Shown: positions 24,509 to 36,694 of the stretch, piece by piece | How the letters are laid out: each line of letters starts with the position of its first letter | Numbering within the stretch: the stretch's first letter is position 1 | Assembly: GCA_018292915.2 (NCBI GenBank) | Contig: JACVVK020000139.1 | Location: 682,001-746,000 of the forward strand | From: Batillaria attramentaria | Taxonomy: Eukaryota > Mollusca > Gastropoda > Batillariidae | Direction: 5' to 3' | Length of the DNA stretch: 64,000 bases | The notes under the pieces: model-generated | What the model was told of the DNA's origin: nothing | What the model saw: the letters and a program-made list of their open reading frames with translations, nothing else | The model's database searches: none | Translations under genes and position numbers: made by a program

Positions 24509-27500
24509 CTGTCACAACACACGATTTTTCATGTTGTTAATAATAAAAAGCATCCTAGTTAAAAATAGGAAGCTAAAGGACTGCTTGCTACAACACAGCT
24601 TGTCCTTGATGCTGTCTGATTTTCCTTCTGTACACTAGATCAGTTACATACATCTTACGTATCACCTGTAGGTGTATTTTGTAAATGCTAAGAAGACAGC
24701 CAGTACTTCTTCATCTCCTACACACATATACCCAACAGAAAACGACTCAATGTGTACATGGTGTTACAACTTGAGGCCTGCAATTTTCAGAGTACACCCA
24801 GTGTATCACTTCTCACAGTGATAAAAGCAAACCAAACGTACTTGGCCTCGAGTTCAGCAACACGTCTGTTGGACTGGTACAGTTCCTCCATGTGACGCAG
24901 TTTCTCTGTCTTGGCCTCGTCAATCAGTTTCTCCGTCTCTGCTGAACTTTTCTCCAGGGCGGCCAGCTGTAGATCACTGTCACAGGCAAGAGGTAAAGTG
25001 AACGATCAGTCTGTTACATCACACACTGTTGTTGTCACGATAATCATAATAATACATGCATGTAATAAGCTATAAGATCTTATACACTGATGCTCTCAAA
25101 AAAGAAATGTGTGTGGAACTGTCAACTTTCTGACTTGCTGATCTGATGCAAACGAGGTTCCAAGTGTTCTTCATCCAGACAGAGGGCATTAAACATATAT
25201 GTTTAAGACAAATAGTGAAATGTCTACTCACTGTGGGCCAGACGTCTCCTCCATGTGTTGTACACCCTGCATCTCTACACAGCGCTGTTCCCACTGTAAC
25301 AGTATCATGACACAGGTCAGTCTTCAATACAGTCATAATTCCCACATCACGTAGTGATGTACATTACATTATATCTACCCTCTAACCTTTTAGCTGACAA
25401 ACGAAACGCTGTAGACTACACAAGATCTGACCATGTGTGTAACTGCCCTTTCTCTTATGCAATAAGCGGACTGGCAGAGAGGGAAACCTGTCACGCATGA
25501 GTGAGTGATCTTGTCACGTTCCAGCTAATCTTATGCATGCATCACAGGTAATTTGCCACATACCAGGGGATTAAGGGAAATTGGTTAATCATGCCTGATC
25601 CCTCACGTGTGACAAACACCAGGTGCTGGTGGCTCGACCCCCACTCCGTATTTACTGTTACGGCTTTTGCTCTCTTGTAGTTCTGGAGTCTTTCAAGTCA
25701 GCTACGTGAACTGTGTACTTGCCACTCAAAAAATGTCATCTTTTTTAGAACTGTTTCTTTACATGGCGTATTTACCCGTATGATTTCTGCTTCCAGCTGC
25801 AGAATTTTTGTCTCCTTCTCACTGAGCAGTTGTTTCAAGGCAGTCACGCCTCTCGTCTCTTCTTTGGATGTACTGCTGCCTGATGTGGCGCCCTACCATA
25901 AAGAAAGTTCCGCCAATGTAGAATGCATTACAAGCAAGTTTATTTGGGAAAATAAAAACAGCAAGCAAACAGAAATTGTCTAATGTTAAGATGAATACCC
26001 AAGATCACATGATGCGGAACTTTACATACAAGTTTAGACTGGCCTCTGTCGATGTTTCAGAGTTTTTCTAAACCTCCAAGAAAAGTTTCTTTCACTGTCA
26101 AACTTACACCCTGCTTATCATCACCCCTGTTGAATCCCAACCAACATTCTCATGCAACTAGAGGCTGTTGGCTATCACTGTAACAAATGTTTGATGTATG
26201 ACCTGATGGAGGATTCAGCACCTAACATTCAAAGCGCACCTTTTCCTGAGACTTGTATGTCTCCAGCTCCCTCTCCAAGCGAGAGCGAAGCTGCTTCTCT
26301 TTTTCTTCACGGCGTTCGCTGGTGGTCTGGAGGGATGTAAACGCCTTCTGTAACTGCTCCACCCGGCCCATTTGTGCGTCCTTCTTGCGGACCTGATGGA
26401 ACAGATTGTGTACACATCTAAATGGTTGTTCCTTTCTTGTGTCCCTTGTCTATTCCTCAGCCCTACTTATTTTGTGATCAGCCATTGTTGTTAAAGAGTA
26501 CAATTTTGACATCCATGATAACACAACAGTGAGAAACAAAAAGCGAACTACTACGCTAACTTGTTTAAACTAAGTCTATCGCTTGAAAGATGAAACAGCT
26601 GCAATGAAAACATTGTACAACTTGGGCACAACAGACACTAAGAACATAAGTGATAACATACCTCTTCTTCTAGACGTAACAGACTACTCTGTGTTGCAAC
26701 AAGCTTGGCGTCCAGTATTTCTCGCTGACTCTTGTTGGAGTCAAGACTACTTTGTCGCGAAGATCGTGCTGGGTCTGATGACTGTTCAATTTGAGCTGCA
26801 ACACAGACATTTGACAAATTCTTTACAGTCTACATGAAGCTTTCATTCACAGAAACCAGAGTGTATGGTATTACATGTACTTGATCAATACCAAAATATA
26901 GCACTTCTCAGAAGTCAAGGGTCAAGGATTACCCCAATTAGCATCCCCATACAGATGGTATTGGGGGGGGGGGGGGGGGGGGTACTGTATTTCATTTTTC
27001 TTTGGTTTAGTTATGTTTCTTTTGCTTGTACGTTGTTCTCTGTGCAATGATGGGTTTGTTTGTTTTGGTGCAAGGGGATTTTTGTTTTTGTTCTTTGTTT
27101 CTCAAAGCACCTCCTTATATGACAATCACTTTACTACCAAAGAACACCTCTTGACGGTACATGTATGACCCAACCTGGTGGAGGCAAGATGTCAGACCCC
27201 CAAACCCAAACCACCTGCTGAAAGCTGTGCGGTACAACCTGAAAGTTTCTCCCCTCTTATCATGTAGCTGTACTCTTGCAGGCCTAGAGGACAGACTAAC
27301 ACTAACACTCATTTCCTGTCTGGATTACACCCCCCATCCATACAACAGCAGCAAATCTTGTGGAAAAACAGTCCAAGCAGGAGCGGCCATTGACACATGC
27401 TTTAGTCTGGACAAAGGCTGTGTTTGGGTAGGTCGGTCATTCACTCCCTTTTTCTACCAGGCAGAAATTCCCCCCACCAGGGCCACTGATTCAGCGCAGC

Positions 27501-28213
27501 CAGTCAAGTGTGACCACCAGTCAGTGACCAGCAGAGAAATCACCTGGGGCAGTTGGACTTCCACTTGAGCTGCCTCTATGTATGGATGGACGCCTTTTCT
27601 AGTGGTTCAGTTCACACGTGTTACATCATCACAAGAGTGGTGTGCATGATTTAATTTGCCTTAGGAACTCTTTGCTGTGTCTATAGTCAATTCTCACAGA
27701 CTCGCAAAATACCTCAGTACCCAGTCCACTACATCTGAAGAAATTCTGAACAATCTATCCTAGAACTATTCACCTGTAAATATTTATACAAAACAAACAC
27801 AAACCTCTCAGATCATCGTTCTGTGATCGCAGTTTCTTCACCTCCTCTTCCAGTTTTGATTTGAGGGCAGCTTCCAGGCGTTCCCGTTTCTGGGACGATT
27901 TGACTAGATCTTCATACGCCTTATGCACTTTCTCTATCTCCAGCTCAAACTGCACACAGGGTAAACACAGAAAATTCTCTTAACATTTTCTGCATGTGAG
28001 AGGACATTTATCCATACAGGCCGACTTCCTTTGAAATGTTGCTATTGCTGCACATCAGTGCTGATGACAAAGTTCTTTACTCTTCAAACAAAAATCATTT
28101 GAACTCTTAAATTCTTCCAAAATCACCCTCCAGTTACACATGTATGTCAAACAAATGGAATATTTAATTTCACCTTCAACTGTGTTCAAGCACTAACGTT
28201 CACAAATACAACG

Positions 28214-28286
<73 letters not shown>

Positions 28287-31200
28287 AAACTGCTGTAGTT
28301 AATGTTACCTTCTGGAGTTTTGAGACTTTTTTGTAACAGGACGATAGTTCTTCCCGCAAACGACGGTTTTCCTCTGTCAACATTTGCACAACATGCTCTA
28401 CCCTGTCATGTGACCCCAAAACCGAAGACCTAAACAGAAATGTTGATCAAGTGTTTTACAGTGTCACACTGAATTCAAGAAAGTGAACAGATTTAGAAAT
28501 TACATAATACATGTACAAAGTAATCATCATATCTGTGTACAGATAATCTTATTCTTAGATCTACAGTGCCTCATGAGCAGAGCTGTTTTCTGAGGATACT
28601 ACATGTACTGACAGATAGTTTAGTAATCATCAGCAAAATGAAGCAATGCAGGATTTGAAAGGAAACAAGATTACATCATACGGGAAAAGAGAACATGACG
28701 ATGACTCTAGCGTTTATCAAGGTCTCAAAACAAAGAGGAAATTTAGTTGAAGAATGTGTATGTCCCGCAACTCACCCTGATCCTGTGACACTAAAGACTG
28801 GTTCACTGGCTGTGTGAGATCCAAGATGACTTGGTACACCATCTCCCTTGCTTTGTGAGTGAGACAGGGACGGATCAGTATGGAGGTCAGGATGTGAATG
28901 CCTCAACTCTGTTTTCCCCGTGATCATTTCATACGAGCGGCGAATGTCTTTCTTCTCAGCGTCAGAGTTCTTGTGACCAGGGTATTCCGGAGGGGGAGGT
29001 AGGTGTGGCGGATGAAAGTGAGAAGTTTGGGTGGGGTGTCCTGCACTCACCCCTTCAACGTTCGTCCAGGTGTTCACATACGGGTGGGGGTGGTGGTAGG
29101 TGGGGGTGAGACTACGAGAGTACTGGCCTGACTGGGGTGGCGGTAATCCATGCACCTGCCAGGCATGTAGAGCTGTCAAACTCTGATGTCCTCCCCCACC
29201 ACCTCCACTACCGTACGCACTAGCAGAACTGTCCCTACCACCGAGTGAGGATGTTGCATACACTGACTGCGAGTGCGATGGGTGAGAATAGTAGGACTGA
29301 AGATGTGATCCTGACGAGTAGAAAGACGATGATGACGATGATAACGTAACTTGCTGTTCTGACATTCCTTTTGGCTCAATCGTCCCAGGCGGCATGCCGA
29401 GTCGTGCCAGAATGCTGTAGCTCCCATCGTCCAGGGGCTGATAGAGAGGAGTCTGAGTTTCCTCCCCTTGTGGCTCTTGTCTTTGCCACGTGGCCAGATT
29501 CTCCGTCGATGACAGCGAGACATCTGTGCTTGTCTCACTGCCCGAAAAGCTCTGACGGAAACCTGAAAACAAGAAATAGAAAGTCATATAGAAGATGCAT
29601 AACATTATTAAACAACTTCCCATCACACAGGGCATGGCTTTCTCTGATTAAAAACACAGACCTGTGATGCATTGTGAATGAAAGCTTGTATGATGATAAG
29701 TATGACGATAAGTTGATGTTTCAGTATGCACATGAAACTGAGCCAAACAGAGAAGTATGAAATCACATCCAACGCACTTCAACTAAAGACCGAACCCACA
29801 TCCACAGCTCAAACAGCACTCCGATCTACAGGTCAGCTACATTCCCAGTGTTCCCGATTATGCACAGGTGTGTGTATTTACAAGTATGAAACTCTGAAAC
29901 TGACTCACAAAACTGAGAACAGCGCGTGACAGGGGACACATGTTCCCCGAAACTTGATGAAAAAAAGTGAACTGTAATTAGTAGTAGACACTTGCAGCAT
30001 CGCATTTCCGTCGAGCCACTGTGCGTAACGGACAGAATCAGCTGTATGGACCCTCCAAACTTACAAAAGGACCCTAAAAAATATGGAGAGAGGGTCCCAA
30101 GGACCCTTGTACAGTCAAACCTGTGTAAGGCGGTCACCCAAGGGACTGGACCAAACTGACCGCCTTAGACAGGTGGCCGGGTTGTCCAGGAAGGCATGTC
30201 AACAGCTAGCATGTCACCCAATGAATACTCTAGTGGTGCACGTGTCACGAGCTGACAACAGGGCTCGCCTAAAGCTCTCTATACTCTTGAAAATACGTGT
30301 TTGGGGTCCTTTTTATTATTTTTTTTTTTTTTTTATTGCACACCGTTTGATTTCAAACAAACAGATCAGCAGGTGATCGTCGGACTGACGATGCAACAAA
30401 GAAACAAGCTTCCTGCTGACAGCGGATTCACGCACATTAACACGTCGTCGTCTCAATCGGAAGCAATAGAAACGACAAACAGGGTGACAACACCTTCACG
30501 TATTCGTACACCTTGGAAGTTGATCGGTTTACAAACACAAAGCTGACTGCTTCCTACAGACCTCGTACTGATTGCAAAGCAATTAAAAGGATGCCGCCAA
30601 CAGCCACCCCCCGCCCCCACCAATCCCCCGGCTATTCACTCGGAGGGGGAGGTGCGTGTCAGTGAGCCGCGGCGTGGCTAATCCTGGCTTGTCAAGCAGT
30701 TAGGCAGTCTGTCTTGTCAGTTGAGAACACAGCAGGGGCCCGAAGGCGGTCACTACACAACAAAGTGACTGCCCTGTACAGTGTGAAAGGTCGTTTGGGA
30801 CTGCCAAAATAGGTGGCACGACCGCGTTAGACAGTGACCTGGTTATACAGTGCATATATAGAGGGAAAACGCTCGGGGATCCTCTGGGGTGACCGAGTTA
30901 GACAGTGGCATGGCTTATACAGGTGACCGCCATGGCAGGTTCGACTGTATTTTTGAATCACAGGGAACACTGACTCCCATACAATAATGCAGATGACCTA
31001 CCTGGCTGATTACTGTAGACCTGTTTTGAGTGACCAGGGTAGGGCGGTGGGTCCCGATACTGTTGCTGCTGCTGCTGTTGTTGAGACATGACGGTCAGCA
31101 ACACGGGCGGGGAGGGTGACCACCGACTCCTGGTGAACGGGCAGTTCTCATAGATCACCTCACTCTCAGCTGTTGACACACACACAGAGGAAAATCTAAT

Positions 31201-33288
31201 TAAAGCAAGCGGTCATGATGAACTTTTCTGGTGGTTAAAAAAATGAGAAAAATTATGAAAATAAAAATGATTGAGTAAGTCCAGATTTTCACCACAAGCC
31301 TTTGGTGGAAGGGCTTACCTTTTTTTTTCTTCATAATTTTGTTTTTTTCCCTGAAAGAAAGGAAAGTTACGGGCTGGTAGTGTAACCGCACTTATTTGTA
31401 TTACCGCCATGAAACATCGTGACCTCTACGTAAAACGCCAGAATTGGCCAGAAGAGCAGGAGTCGGGTAACAGCGCAACCCCCGTCCCGCTAACAAAGAC
31501 ACCGGCAAATCCCCTTGCCTCAACAAATAAGAGCTTTGGGGCGCATGGCCCGAATTCCTTTAGACTACCCCCTCCCCTTCCCCCAACGCTCCCAGCCACC
31601 TTTCTTTCAAATTCCTCACTTCTTTCCTTCCGATCGGAACACCGTGAGTGCTTTCCCTCTGTGACGCAACATGTCAATCCAAAGCCAGTCATGCGGAAAT
31701 TTCACGGACGTCATGTTGACATAACAAAGATCGATGACGCATGTCATCATTGTGACAGAGAGGTTAGAGGCAATACCCAGCATCTGACACAACACTGAAA
31801 CATTCCACCAGACAGTTCAAGCGGAGAGAGAGAGACGATGAGAGAGGGGGAGAGAGAGCGACAATGAGAGAGCCGGAGAGAGAGAGAGAGAGATGGGAAA
31901 AACAGTGAAGTAAGCTTCACAAAGATTCTACGGGTTGCACACACCTAATTTTGAAAGTAACTGGTTATTGTTTAGCTTCTGTTGCATAAATATCTGTCAC
32001 ACAAAGAACACGTGCGCTGGCATGCATAATCATATTCATGCCCGACTGTTTTTTCTAGTAAAATCAGCGCCCTACCCCGTCATCCCCATCCCATCCAACC
32101 CCCTCCTACCGAAAAAAAATTAGGCATGAGTTACCTTGTTAACATGTGACAAGGTGTCAGAACATTTTTTATTGCACGGAAATCTGCTGAGGAATTTGTG
32201 TTTATTAGGTGGCAGTTAAACATGACAGATTTATGGCTATGCCTGAAGCCGCAAGATTGTTTTGCAACGAAAAATTTCTAGACTGGTTTGAATACATGTA
32301 TACATGTGTAAATTATGAAAATAAGATCTCTCTGAAAAGCAACACCCTGTGACTTTTTTGTTGGTAGGCATTATTTTCCCTAATCCCCCCCCCCCCCTAA
32401 TTTTCTGTTCATGGGAAGACAGGGAGATGTGGACTAAAAGGAGGAAGCATGTTTTACCAGCATTAATTATCCTGTATCAATCATTTATGATTATATATGA
32501 TTATGATTATTAATGAAAATAATTAAATTTTCACCGGAAGGGCAGACCTGTGCATAAAGTCTGTTTTATCAGAGACATATTGAAAAGTCTGCCAACCAAA
32601 AAAAAAAAATCAACAATTAAACTTTTAAAAGTGAAAGGATCCCTGAGATTTTTTTTTTCAGAACATGTTAAACCTACCTTGCACTCCCATGACTGGATGG
32701 AATTTTTTTCCCCCGCAGATGGGTACTCCAAATGATCAATGAAACATAATCCAACACACAGGCTCTTTCAGTACACGACGAAAATTATGTATAATTTCCA
32801 CTTTAGTATGACAGCAGTAAACGGCAGTATATCAGATGCGACAGACGTGTAGAAAAATAAACTCCTTGTATTTTCCGCTAGTAAAATCACTTTTTATGAG
32901 TTACTCCAGGTAAGTTGAAGAAAACGTTTTGACTTCACAGATTCACCTACGCATGCCCATAACGGCCACCAACCACACACAAACTGAATGATCGTGCACA
33001 AAGAAAAACGGTCAACACTCCAAGCCGCGCTTGGCGTCCCGATAGCACAACAGCTTTGTCAAACTGTGAGACGACAGACGGTAGCACATAACTTTATCCA
33101 TCGTCGCTCCCGCCCGCCGGTCGGTCGGTCGTCTGCTACGCTGGGCTGAACAAGAGAGTACGGTCCCTTGTGCTCGGACGTCAGAGAAGCGCGCGGCAGC
33201 CGGCTCGTGGCTGGCGACTGCCTGTGGAATGTTGCTTCACAATCCTCTTACCTTCTTTCTTGCCCTCTCCCTCTCCTGCGGTCCGCAT
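24270..33288 (-). CDS. AMOT: Angiomotin homologue (AMOT family; C-terminal end not resolved)
   Basis: Eleven coding exons join in frame for 699 codons: 33288-33252, 31169-31002, 29562-28776, 28429-28309, 27949-27805, 26795-26662, 26392-26240, 25892-25776, 25293-25232, 24976-24842 and 24508-24270. Angiomotins are junction and actin-bound scaffolds of the Hippo pathway that bind YAP/TAZ through PPxY motifs and hold it outside the nucleus. Visible: a Q8 run (42-49) followed by PPPY (53-56), a Ser/Gly/His/Pro-rich disordered region, PPEY (259-262), then from about 340 a long coiled coil of the angiomotin type (LTEENRRLREELSSCYKKVS, IEKVHKAYEDLVKSSQKRE, LRSRLERELETYKSQ, ALKQLLSEKETKILQLEAEI). The start ATG at 33288 was chosen because its phase fits exon 2. 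Vertebrate members end in a PDZ ligand such as EYLI; it was not found here. Confidence 0.9.
24842..24976 (-). CDS. AMOT: AMOT exon 10
   Basis: Codes for DLQLAALEKSSAETEKLIDE, AKTEKLRHMEELYQSNRRVA, ELEA and joins exon 11 through a split Lys codon. Donor GTACGT. Confidence 0.92.
25232..25293 (-). CDS. AMOT: AMOT exon 9
   Basis: Sixty-two bases coding for WEQRCVEMQGVQHMEETSGP plus two bases; it opens with WEQ as in human (TKWEQKYLEE). Acceptor TTACAG, donor GTGAGT. Confidence 0.9.
25776..25892 (-). CDS. AMOT: AMOT exon 8
   Basis: Thirty-nine codons, phase 0: GATSGSSTSKEETRGVTALK, QLLSEKETKILQLEAEIIR. Human: [20 protein letters not shown]. Confidence 0.93.
26240..26392 (-). CDS. AMOT: AMOT exon 7
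   Basis: Phase 0 at both ends, 51 codons: VRKKDAQMGRVEQLQKAFTS, LQTTSERREEKEKQLRSRLE, RELETYKSQEK; human AMOT has [20 protein letters not shown] here. Confidence 0.93.
26662..26795 (-). CDS. AMOT: AMOT exon 6
   Basis: Codes for QIEQSSDPARSSRQSSLDSN, KSQREILDAKLVATQSSLLR, LEEE. It begins with two bases that complete an Ala codon from exon 5. Confidence 0.9.
26949..26973. repeat. Poly-G tract
   Basis: About 23 uninterrupted G bases in AMOT intron 6. Similar tracts occur through the window (37719-37738, 53771-53790, 55428-55441, 56472-56483, 61952-61967, 62912-62927, 63707-63721). Confidence 0.9.
27805..27949 (-). CDS. AMOT: AMOT exon 5, coiled coil
   Basis: Codes for FELEIEKVHKAYEDLVKSSQ, KRERLEAALKSKLEEEVKKL, RSQNDDLR. 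Human AMOT: [20 protein letters not shown]. Acceptor GTGCAG, donor GTTTGT. Confidence 0.95.
28217..28281. repeat. (AC)n microsatellite
   Basis: Uninterrupted AC repeat about 28 bases downstream of the AMOT exon 4 donor (minus strand). Confidence 0.97.
28309..28429 (-). CDS. AMOT: AMOT exon 4, start of the coiled coil
   Basis: Codes for VEHVVQMLTEENRRLREELS and SCYKKVSKLQK; human AMOT reads MVEILSEENRNLRQELEGCY here. Donor GTAACA, followed at once by an (AC)n tract in the intron. Confidence 0.95.
28776..29562 (-). CDS. AMOT: AMOT exon 3, disordered region with PPEY
   Basis: The largest exon (787 bases, residues 70-330): acceptor TTTTCAG, donor GTGAGT. Ser/Gly/His/Pro-rich, with HLPPPPEYPGHKNSD at 255-269 followed by the basic RRSYEMITGKTELRH stretch. 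The intron-exon phases fit both neighbours. Confidence 0.92.
30112..30947. mobile_element. Pogo/Tigger-like MITE, copy 2 (AMOT intron 2)
   Basis: 836 bp, TA-flanked, with the same terminal CAGTCAAACCTG / CAGGTTCGACTG ends and the same orientation as the copy at 15103-15935. The two differ by scattered substitutions and a few short indels (for example an extra acaa near 30256 and one fewer caa near 30400). Confidence 0.88.
31002..31169 (-). CDS. AMOT: AMOT exon 2, poly-Q and PPPY motif
   Basis: Acceptor CAACAG and donor GTAGGT. Codes for AESEVIYENCPFTRSRWSP, LLTVMS, eight glutamines, then YRDPPPYPGHSKQVYSNQP. PPPY is the WW-domain ligand type by which angiomotins bind YAP. Confidence 0.9.
31170..33251 (-). 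other. AMOT intron 1
   Basis: About 2.1 kb without recognisable coding sequence. Contains GA-rich runs (31815-31895), a poly-C run near 32387-32397 and AT-rich sequence. Confidence 0.5.
33252..33288 (-). CDS. AMOT: AMOT exon 1 (first 12 codons)
   Basis: Codes for MRTAGEGEGKKE and one base, followed by donor GTAAGA. It lies in a GC-richer stretch suited to a promoter or first exon, and its phase matches exon 2 exactly. If this exon is wrong, the Met at residue 40 (MSQQ) is the alternative start. Confidence 0.6.
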
Positions 33289-33500
33289 TCCTCACCGACT
33301 CCCATTCTTTTGCTTCTCGCGTTTTGGACGACTACGGACTGGTCCTACACAGACTGACGGCCGTACATTTCCTACACAGGGCGAGACACGGAACTCCTGA
33401 TGACAATTCACCTGCCTTCTGTTTGGAAATTATTCATTCGCCTTCCGTGTGGCAAACTGTGCTATGTTTATCCACCCTATCTTGACATACCTGACATAGC
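33289..33500 (-). promoter_or_regulatory. Presumed AMOT 5' UTR and promoter
   Basis: Sequence immediately upstream of the proposed AMOT start. It has several CpGs and no simple repeats. Start site not determinable. Confidence 0.35.
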
Positions 33501-33908
33501 AACTGATAGCAATACGGTCCTTAAGTTTGATAAACTTGCACATTATCTTCATTATCTGATGTCCATCGCCAAGAACAATGAAAGATGAAATTTTTGCCCA
33601 CACTCATCGCCCACTAGTTCTTAAACTAAGTGCACTACAATGTGCTTGATAGGGTAAGTTAAAGATTCTCGCAGAAAACCAACAACAAAAAACATCCTTC
33701 AGGCAATGCAAACCACCAAAAGCCTGCATTACTGACACCCTGCTCTACACTATACACTACTGTCCTGGAAGACATTCAATGTAATTTCTCATTATAGAAA
33801 CAACCGCAAGAGCGCACCGCTCGCATTTTAACTCTAAACACATTAATTGTTTCCTGCATCAAAACAATTAATGCTACCATTTGTGACAGCTCCTGCTGAC
33901 CAGCGCAG

Positions 33909-33948
33909 ACGAATCGAGTGCGCCACTCACGAATCGAGTGCGCCAATC
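33909..33948. repeat. 20-bp direct repeat
   Basis: cgaatcgagtgcgcca occurs twice with a 20-base period, just after an inverted repeat cattaattgttt / aaacaattaatg at about 33840-33875. Confidence 0.85.
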
Positions 33949-35214
33949 AGGCAGGACAAGGTAGTCAACTAATTGTCAAAGCGGCTCAGTGAAGAGGTAT
34001 TCGCGCACAAAGGGCGCCCGACCGTATGACACGGTTTTATTCACCAATTCATGTCCCCCCCAACCGCTCCGATTTTCTCCAAGGAATGTCTGAGCCTCCA
34101 CGCTACAGCGGTGCGCGGTAGCCCAGCGGTTCGCCTGGATTATTAGTTTACATTTCACGGCCTGGGTTTAAATTCCATTGAATTCCCCGCTGGAAGGGAA
34201 GCGAACGACCGTTGTGTGCACGCGCCGCAGACCTGCTGTCTTACTCTTAGGGAAGCTATTTGTAATGACAGGCATCTAATCAACATCCCTGGAATGTAAC
34301 GTACTGCTGGCGTGTGCTGAAAACGATTTTTTTTTCTGGGGGGGGGGGGGGGGGGGCTTTTTTCTAAAAGTTAAACGCAACTACATGCACTAAATAAACC
34401 CCCTCCAATAAATGGCATTTTGGTTTATCGCCGCAGTAAATGGCAGTCCCATGTGGCCTAATAGTATATATATATATATATAACCTTCAGTCAATCTTGG
34501 CAGAATCTTTTCTAAAATATTAAAATCAAAACTGAAAAAATATAATCAACATCAGAGTGAAAGAACCAAACTGGTTGGGGTGATATCAGCAGTCCCCCAA
34601 TGGTCTACTTGGCCTTCAGTCACATCCTGACAAAACCATCCTGTTTGAATTACATTAAAATCAAGACTTCGGGGAGAGAAAAAAAAAGGCTGCTGTTGGA
34701 GAGGTCTGGTCTGGTTATCAACTAGGCGCCCCGGCTGCTTGGTGAACCACCGCACCACCGCCACGTCAAACAAGGGCTTTACGTGGAGACCGAAGACACA
34801 ATATAAACGCCACCACAGACAGAGGGGGGATGTCTGAAATACCTGTCTAACACCTGCCCCGCACAAAGACCACGCAGCGGGTACGTGGTATCTGGCGTAG
34901 CGGGGCGGCTTTACCCAGCACCGGCGGACAGTGGGAAGCTGGTGAAGGAGATCCACACTACAACGGGGTGTAGTCAAAATTGACGCGAGTGTTTCCAGTG
35001 CTAAAGTTTCTGACGGTGATTGTTCTCACGCAAAGCCGAATGTCTGAAATACAAATATGCACACGTCTTTGCATTAGTCAAAGTCGTTTCGTGTATATGG
35101 TGGATAAATGACCATTTGTCAGTTTCACCTTGATAGACTAAAGTTCACTGAAAACTGACACCCCGTACTACTCAAATTTAAAAATGGACCCATGGAATGG
35201 TGTCACAAGCAGGG

Positions 35215-35355
35215 TATCGGGACAGCTGAGTGGTCGAGTAGTGGACTTTCAATGCGATCCATGATATCGAATCCTGCCTGGGAGCCAAAAACTCTTGCTG
35301 GCTTTGCCTCATTACCTTATGTGGTGGAAAAGGATGTTAAACCCCCAAACACACA
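35215..35355 (+). mobile_element. tRNA-like SINE fragment
   Basis: Starts with a tRNA-like head (cagctgagtggtcgagtag as A box, atatcgaatcctgcc as a weak B box) and ends with aaggatgttaaaccccc followed by AC repeats, a terminus seen in molluscan SINEs. Confidence 0.5.
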
Positions 35356-35622
35356 CACACACTTCTCTTGAAGCAGAGTAGCACCAGAAACACTCGCTTC
35401 CATTTTGGCTTCCCCCTGTGACTGAGACCTCAACTCAGGACCAGGAGGGGAGTGATGCATGCGTTTGGCCTGAATAACGGACCATTCTTGACCTGACTTG
35501 CTTGACCCGTGTGAATGGGATGTTGACGAGCCTTTCAACAGGGTTGTTTACTCGTACAACGTATAATACTCGTGTGAATAGGAAGTTAAATTGTTTGGAG
35601 AGTTGTGTTTGCTCGCCGAACA

Positions 35623-35734
<112 letters not shown>

Positions 35735-36694
35735 ACTGACACACACATGTGGGGATGGAAATGAATAAATCATATGAAATGGAACAAATAATTATATCTT
35801 CTTCCCAGTAGTTCATACACTTTTAAAACATGGGGCGGGGGGGGGGGGGGAGTTGAAACGACCAAAAGAACAGTTTGCATACCGAGCCTGACTGGCTTTC
35901 AACTACAACCTTCAAGAAGACCTACAAACGGAATAAGGAGTCGTGCCGCCTCTTTCCAGACAGGAACTTGAACCATGCACCATGGGCCTAAGGTCTTGTG
36001 TCTCCCATGGTGAAAGAGTGCAGAAGTTCTTATACGGAATAAATTTGCTCGCAAAGTATGCCCACAATCCTGTTGACAAAGGATGGAATTCAATCCCTAC
36101 ATAACGCACTCTACATAATCCTGTGGAATGCACCACTGTAGTCCAGTCATCTTCAAGAGCACCCTGGTAAGAGATACGATGTCCCCCCCCCTCCCCCTTT
36201 CCACCCCCCCCCCCAAAAAAAAAAAAAAAGTGAACAGTGGTCCTCCCGTTTTACATTCAGCGATTAAATATTCATTTGTCTTGCTCCAATCTCTCTTCAT
36301 TCATGAATACAATGATAAGACGTACTTGAACCAAAATCCCCTCAAAGAATGCGGCAAGTAGGAGTAGTAAAAAGTATGGTCTAAATGTATGTTTCTTTGT
36401 ATCGGGGCACAGGTTGCTTTAGACTAATCTGAGGAAATTCTTGTGGAAGTATTATGGAGTTACACATAAGACCTGCCAGTGAAGTGCAAAGGTTCATGGA
36501 AATTGGGAAAATTAGTCATTTTTGTCATTGTCAAGTTTGCAAAAATGCCACAACTTCAAAGTTACTGAACAGAAAAGAAATGTGGGCTTTTCTTTTTTTA
36601 TAGACAAGGACACCGGGACTGCCATGCTAGAACAATGTTTGACCGAAGCTTGTTTTCTTTTCTTTTAACTGTTTGGTTGAACTGCTGGTCATGT

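Noticed and set aside
34552..34977. A 141-codon minus-strand frame between AMOT and KDM6A
   Set aside because: No family resemblance; it overlaps the possible TIR element at 34962 and is rich in repeat-like sequence.
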